NCBI GenBank assembly: GCA_047636995.1 | Contig: JBLIGQ010000037.1 | Span: 1-28,384, forward strand | Length of the DNA stretch: 28,384 bases | Source: JAQWQB01 sp047636995 | GTDB lineage: Bacteria > Bacteroidota > Bacteroidia > Flavobacteriales_D > Sanyastnellaceae | Direction of reading: 5' to 3' | In this document: one piece after another, positions 25,789 through 28,384 of the stretch | How the letters are laid out: each line of letters starts with the position of its first letter | Position numbering within the stretch: position 1 is the stretch's first letter | Notes under the pieces: generated by a model | What the model was told of the DNA's origin: nothing | Databases searched by the model: none | What the model saw: the letters and a program-made list of their open reading frames with translations, nothing else | Made by a program: the position numbers and the translations under genes

Positions 25789-26292
25789 ATGAAATATATT
25801 TTGATCCTTTTCGCGCTAGCATTAACAACGTCTCTTTCAGCGCAAATTACAGTAGACAGTTATGAAATTGAGTTGGAAGGCAACATAGACCAGTTGGATG
25901 AAGTAGCTGCATTGACCGCCCAGAGTGCTTGTGGCGAAGTTACTGTGGAGGTAAAAGAGGCCATATTCAGTGGTGGTTGTTTGGGTAACCTTGTGCGCAC
26001 ATATGTCTTTTCTGACGAATGTGGCAATGTAGCCAGAGCAGAGCAATACATTAAGCTACAAGACACCACTCCTCCAGTAATTGAAGAAGTAACGCCAAAC
26101 TTAACCGCGAGCTCAGAAGAAAACCTTCCTGAAGCACCCGCTGTTCAGGCGAATGACAACAGCGGAAAACCCGTTAAAGTTTCGCTTTCTGAGAAACGCA
26201 TGGGCGAAGAAATAATTCGTGTATGGACAGCCGAAGACCAATGCGGTAATACGTCTAGTAAAAAACAAACCATAAAACTTACAGATATCTAA
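25789..26292 (+). CDS. Small secreted protein with HYR-like repeats
   Basis: A 167-residue protein with a signal peptide (1-19, ending SLSA before Q). Two HYR-like immunoglobulin-fold units are recognisable: the first ends with YVFSDECGNVARAEQYIKL, then D-T-T-P-P-V-I opens the second, which closes with WTAEDQCGNTSSKKQTIKL. The Cys pairs (ACGE, GGC, ECGN, DQCGN) may form disulfides. Such units normally occur as long tandem arrays in giant Bacteroidota adhesins; here there are only about two and no C-terminal secretion domain, so this is either a free-standing periplasmic or surface protein or a remnant of a larger one. It has its own promoter and follows the receptor operon by 98 bases. Function unknown. 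Confidence 0.72.
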   Translation: MKYILILFALALTTSLSAQITVDSYEIELEGNIDQLDEVAALTAQSACGEVTVEVKEAIFSGGCLGNLVRTYVFSDECGNVARAEQYIKLQDTTPPVIEEVTPNLTASSEENLPEAPAVQANDNSGKPVKVSLSEKRMGEEIIRVWTAEDQCGNTSSKKQTIKLTDI

Positions 26293-26331
26293 TAGAAGCG
26301 TAACCTTTTATAACTCATTTCAGTAGAATAA

Positions 26332-26356
26332 GGCGAACCCTAAAAGATTATTCGCC
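26332..26356 (+). promoter_or_regulatory. Hairpin abutting the start codon of the 73-residue gene
   Basis: GGCGAA at 26332-26337 pairs perfectly with TTCGCC at 26351-26356 around a 13-base AT-rich loop. The stem ends 2 bases before the ATG at 26359, so if it forms in the mRNA it could block translation initiation or serve as a protein site. Confidence 0.4.
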
Positions 26357-26358
26357 CT

Positions 26359-26580
26359 ATGAAAAATCTGATCGTAAGTATTGAAAAATTACCACAACCG
26401 GTATTACACGCTTTGAACTCAGCTTATCCGTACGGATATGACCACAAAGTCTTTGAATTTAACCATCCAGTAAAGGATGAAGTTTATACTGCTATTCGCT
26501 TCTCAATTGGCGACATGAATTATGTCATTAAGTTGGAAAAGCGAGAGAAAAACATTGACCGATGGTTTGACATCGATTAA
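26359..26580 (+). CDS. Small hypothetical cytoplasmic protein (73 aa)
   Basis: A 73-residue protein without signal peptide or membrane segment. The sequence reads as a compact beta-rich fold (helix KLPQPVLHALNSAYP, then strands DHKVFEF, YTAIRFSI, NYVIKLEK). The L-P-x-x-V-x-x-A-x-x-x-x-Y-P opening is reminiscent of PepSY-like domains, but the match is too weak to name a family. It is likely real because codon use and amino-acid composition resemble neighbouring genes, and it is bracketed by an upstream hairpin and a downstream terminator as a single-gene unit. Function unknown. Confidence 0.6.
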   Translation: MKNLIVSIEKLPQPVLHALNSAYPYGYDHKVFEFNHPVKDEVYTAIRFSIGDMNYVIKLEKREKNIDRWFDID

Positions 26581-26603
26581 TAACCATGATTTCCTTTAAA
26601 ATT

Positions 26604-26631
26604 AAAAGGTGCGCGCGAGTGTGCCTTTTTT
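26604..26631 (+). terminator. Rho-independent terminator after the 73-residue gene
   Basis: AAAAGG pairs with CCTTTT, extended by wobble pairs around a GC-rich loop, and the 3' arm runs into a six-T tract. It lies 24 bases after the stop codon. An overlapping alternative stem (CCTTT / AAAGG, 26593-26609) could compete. Confidence 0.6.
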
Positions 26632-26712
26632 CATGTCCTGACCCAGCATAGGAGAAGTGTGCCTTCCGAAATCATTTTACCATTTGGAAACAATCGCTTT
26701 CACACTTTCCAA

Positions 26713-26720
26713 TACCTTTG
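26713..26720 (+). promoter_or_regulatory. -7 promoter box for the phoD-like gene
   Basis: TACCTTTG is a perfect TAnnTTTG box, identical to the one before the rlmI-like gene, 16 bases before the ATG at 26737. It decides the start: the longer in-frame start at 26659 would lie upstream of the promoter. Confidence 0.6.
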
Positions 26721-26736
26721 GACCAAAATCTGCTCT

Positions 26737-28041
26737 ATGCGCTTATTCCTTGCCCTTTGCTCCTTACTCGCATGTTTCTCTTCTTCGGCCCAATTGGCTT
26801 CAGGTCCAATGATCGGACATACTGATCTTCGGACGGTTTATATATGGATGCAAACAGAAGCAGAAACAACTGTGCACTTAGAATACTGGCCCATTGCCAA
26901 CAAAGATTCAGTAATGACCTCTGATCCGGTGTTAGCGCAGAAGGCACATGCGCATACTGCAACACTTATTGCTACTGGCCTTGAACCGGGAAGAACCTAT
27001 TCCTTCGCTGTTATTGAAGCCACAGGCACTCGAAATGAAGAAGCCAATTTCCAGTTCACTACTCAACCGCTGTGGCAATACAGAACTGATCCGCCTGAGT
27101 TCACCATTGCCAGCGGAAGTTGTGCATACACAAATGACCCTAAGTATGATCGTCCTGGAAAAGGATACGGAGATCAAAATCAAGTTTACGAAACCATTTC
27201 AGGCATGCACCCTGACATGATGCTGTGGCTTGGTGACAATGTGTACCTCCGCGAAGTAGACCTGCAGAGTAAATCAGGATTTCAATACCGCTACTCCCAC
27301 TTCCGCTCCCTGCCAGAACTGAAACAACTCATGGTTGAATGTCCGCACTATGCCATTTGGGACGACCATGATTTTGGTCCGAACGATTCTGACCGCAGCT
27401 TCATCCACAGCGATTGGTCTCAAGAAGTTTTTGAAGAATTCTGGGCGAATCCGTCTTATGGCTTGCCAGGAGAACGTGGTATCACCAGTCAGTTCAGGTA
27501 CATGGATATTGATTTCTTTCTGATGGACAACCGCATGTTCCGCACGAACTATGAATTGAAGACTGTTGAAGCTCAGGTTTGGGGAAAGGCACAAGAAGAC
27601 TGGTTGATTGAAGCGTTGAAATACAGCAAAGCCCCTTTCAAAATTGTAGCCACTGGCGGACAGTTTTTGAGCGATGCGAAGTTGTATGAGAACCACGCAC
27701 AATATGAGGCAGAACGTCAACGCGTGTTAGACCGCATTGAAGCAGAGGGCATCAAAAATGTGGTATTCCTCACGGGAGATAGGCACCACACAGAACTCAC
27801 TCAGATGAACTTAGACGGTGATAACCCAATTTATGACCTCACTGTTTCGCCCCTCACTTCTACATCCTATGACCATTCAAAAGAACCAAACACACTTCGG
27901 GTAGACGGAACTGTTGTAGGAGAGCGCAATTTTGCACTGCTCACTTTTTCAGGAAAACGAAAAGAAAGAGCAATGACCATCCGCATTCACTCAAATGACG
28001 GGGGTTTGGTATGGGAAAAGAAGATTGAGAGTCAGAAATAG
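26737..28041 (+). CDS. phoD: PhoD-type alkaline phosphatase / phosphodiesterase
   Basis: A 434-residue secreted metallophosphoesterase. The signal peptide is residues 1-19 (MRLFLALCSLLACFSSSAQ). A fibronectin-like PhoD N-terminal domain covers about 20-120. The catalytic domain has a Cys ligand in ASGSC, GDNVYLR (G166, D167, N168), WDDHDFGPND (W208, D209, D210, H211, D212) and TGDRHHTE (G347-H351), the order of PhoD metal-binding motifs. PhoD enzymes release phosphate from phosphodiesters and monoesters, often under phosphate limitation; no phosphate-regulation box is visible here. Signal peptide lacks a clear twin-arginine motif, unlike Bacillus PhoD, so Sec export is more likely. The gene has its own promoter and no partner gene. 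Confidence 0.88.
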   Translation: MRLFLALCSLLACFSSSAQLASGPMIGHTDLRTVYIWMQTEAETTVHLEYWPIANKDSVMTSDPVLAQKAHAHTATLIATGLEPGRTYSFAVIEATGTRNEEANFQFTTQPLWQYRTDPPEFTIASGSCAYTNDPKYDRPGKGYGDQNQVYETISGMHPDMMLWLGDNVYLREVDLQSKSGFQYRYSHFRSLPELKQLMVECPHYAIWDDHDFGPNDSDRSFIHSDWSQEVFEEFWANPSYGLPGERGITSQFRYMDIDFFLMDNRMFRTNYELKTVEAQVWGKAQEDWLIEALKYSKAPFKIVATGGQFLSDAKLYENHAQYEAERQRVLDRIEAEGIKNVVFLTGDRHHTELTQMNLDGDNPIYDLTVSPLTSTSYDHSKEPNTLRVDGTVVGERNFALLTFSGKRKERAMTIRIHSNDGGLVWEKKIESQK

Positions 28042-28086
28042 GGCTTCTTTTGGAAATGAAGACAACTTGGATGTAACAATTAATAG

Positions 28087-28326
28087 ATGATCCTTCTCCT
28101 AGAAATATGCGTCTCGGTTCTGTTCTTTTTCTTGAACCAGAGAACGATACCTTGGGACAGTAAGCGCTTGCTTTTGATTCAACTTTTGATTTTTGGTCTG
28201 CTCACTTCATTGTTAATTCTTGTGTTGTTCCTTTCTCTTGAGATGTTGGTTTTTGTTCTTCTCTTAGCTTTTATTCCCAGCTCAACTTTGCTGATTCTGT
28301 CTGGGGGTAAGTATTTTATGAGCTAG
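28087..28326 (+). CDS. Possible small hydrophobic membrane protein (79 aa)
   Basis: An ATG-initiated frame coding for a very hydrophobic 79-residue chain with three probable membrane segments (about 2-16, 28-46 and 48-70) separated by a short basic stretch (NQRTIPWDSKR). It lies 45 bases after phoD in the same direction, so co-transcription is possible. No motif or family is recognised, and T-rich DNA can yield hydrophobic frames by chance, so the call is tentative. I see nothing definite in the remaining bases to the window end. Confidence 0.35.
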   Translation: MILLLEICVSVLFFFLNQRTIPWDSKRLLLIQLLIFGLLTSLLILVLFLSLEMLVFVLLLAFIPSSTLLILSGGKYFMS

Positions 28327-28384
28327 GTACTTTCCAAGTTCGATTCCCAGTTTCAATTTTGGATACCCTCGATTCACCATTTCG

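Noticed and set aside
26659..26736. N-terminal extension of PhoD
   Set aside because: A perfect promoter box lies inside it and the signal peptide begins at 26737.
27274..27720. Minus-strand 148-residue open frame inside phoD
   Set aside because: Antisense to the catalytic motifs of PhoD; no motif of its own.
1..28384. Mobile element, phage, CRISPR array or defence island
   Set aside because: No transposase, integrase, cas gene, repeat-spacer array or long terminal repeats are visible; base composition and gene style look uniform throughout by eye.

Overview
The window looks like the chromosome of a member of the Bacteroidota, probably a Flavobacteriales-type aquatic lineage. This is inferred from several things. 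Promoters have the TAnnTTTG type of -7 box. Many secreted proteins have short signal peptides ending in A-Q. There is a TonB-dependent receptor with an N-terminal CarboxypepD_reg-like domain, a DUF4856 lipoprotein, and very dense gene packing. I see no rRNA, tRNA, CRISPR array, insertion sequence, integrase or phage gene. It reads as ordinary chromosome with one specialised uptake operon.

Layout. Positions 1-614 hold no convincing gene, only short hairpins and degenerate repeats. An Omp85-like barrel protein (minus) is divergent from an rluE-like pseudouridine synthase plus plsC-like acyltransferase pair (plus). These converge on a minus-strand pair: a giant secreted protein of about 1490 residues with no recognisable family, then fadH (2,4-dienoyl-CoA reductase). 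The next minus-strand operon is tpiA, prmA and a secreted DUF695 plus RraB-like protein. Divergent from tpiA are recQ and an rlmI-like rRNA methyltransferase, which converge on pdxH and a zinc-ribbon methyltransferase (minus). A translationally coupled pair follows: an alpha/beta hydrolase and a membrane-anchored endonuclease/exonuclease/phosphatase-fold enzyme (plus). It converges on a 123-residue orphan.

From 19686 to 25690 lies the most distinctive unit: DUF4856 lipoprotein, imelysin-like lipoprotein, HTTM (vitamin K-dependent carboxylase-like) membrane protein and FecA-like TonB-dependent receptor. The genes are spaced by 2 bases or overlap by 8 and 4 bases, so one transcript is very likely. 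By family knowledge this is a candidate iron or other metal-chelate uptake system in which a membrane enzyme of the gamma-carboxylase superfamily travels with surface lipoproteins. The remainder holds a small secreted HYR-like protein, a 73-residue small protein behind a hairpin that abuts its start codon, a terminator, a PhoD-type phosphatase and a possible tiny membrane protein.

Two organisational themes stand out. All three convergent gene pairs overlap by exactly four bases through their stop codons. Several promoters sit so close to the start codon that the mRNAs should be leaderless or nearly so. Function calls come from motifs recognised by eye; no database search was run.
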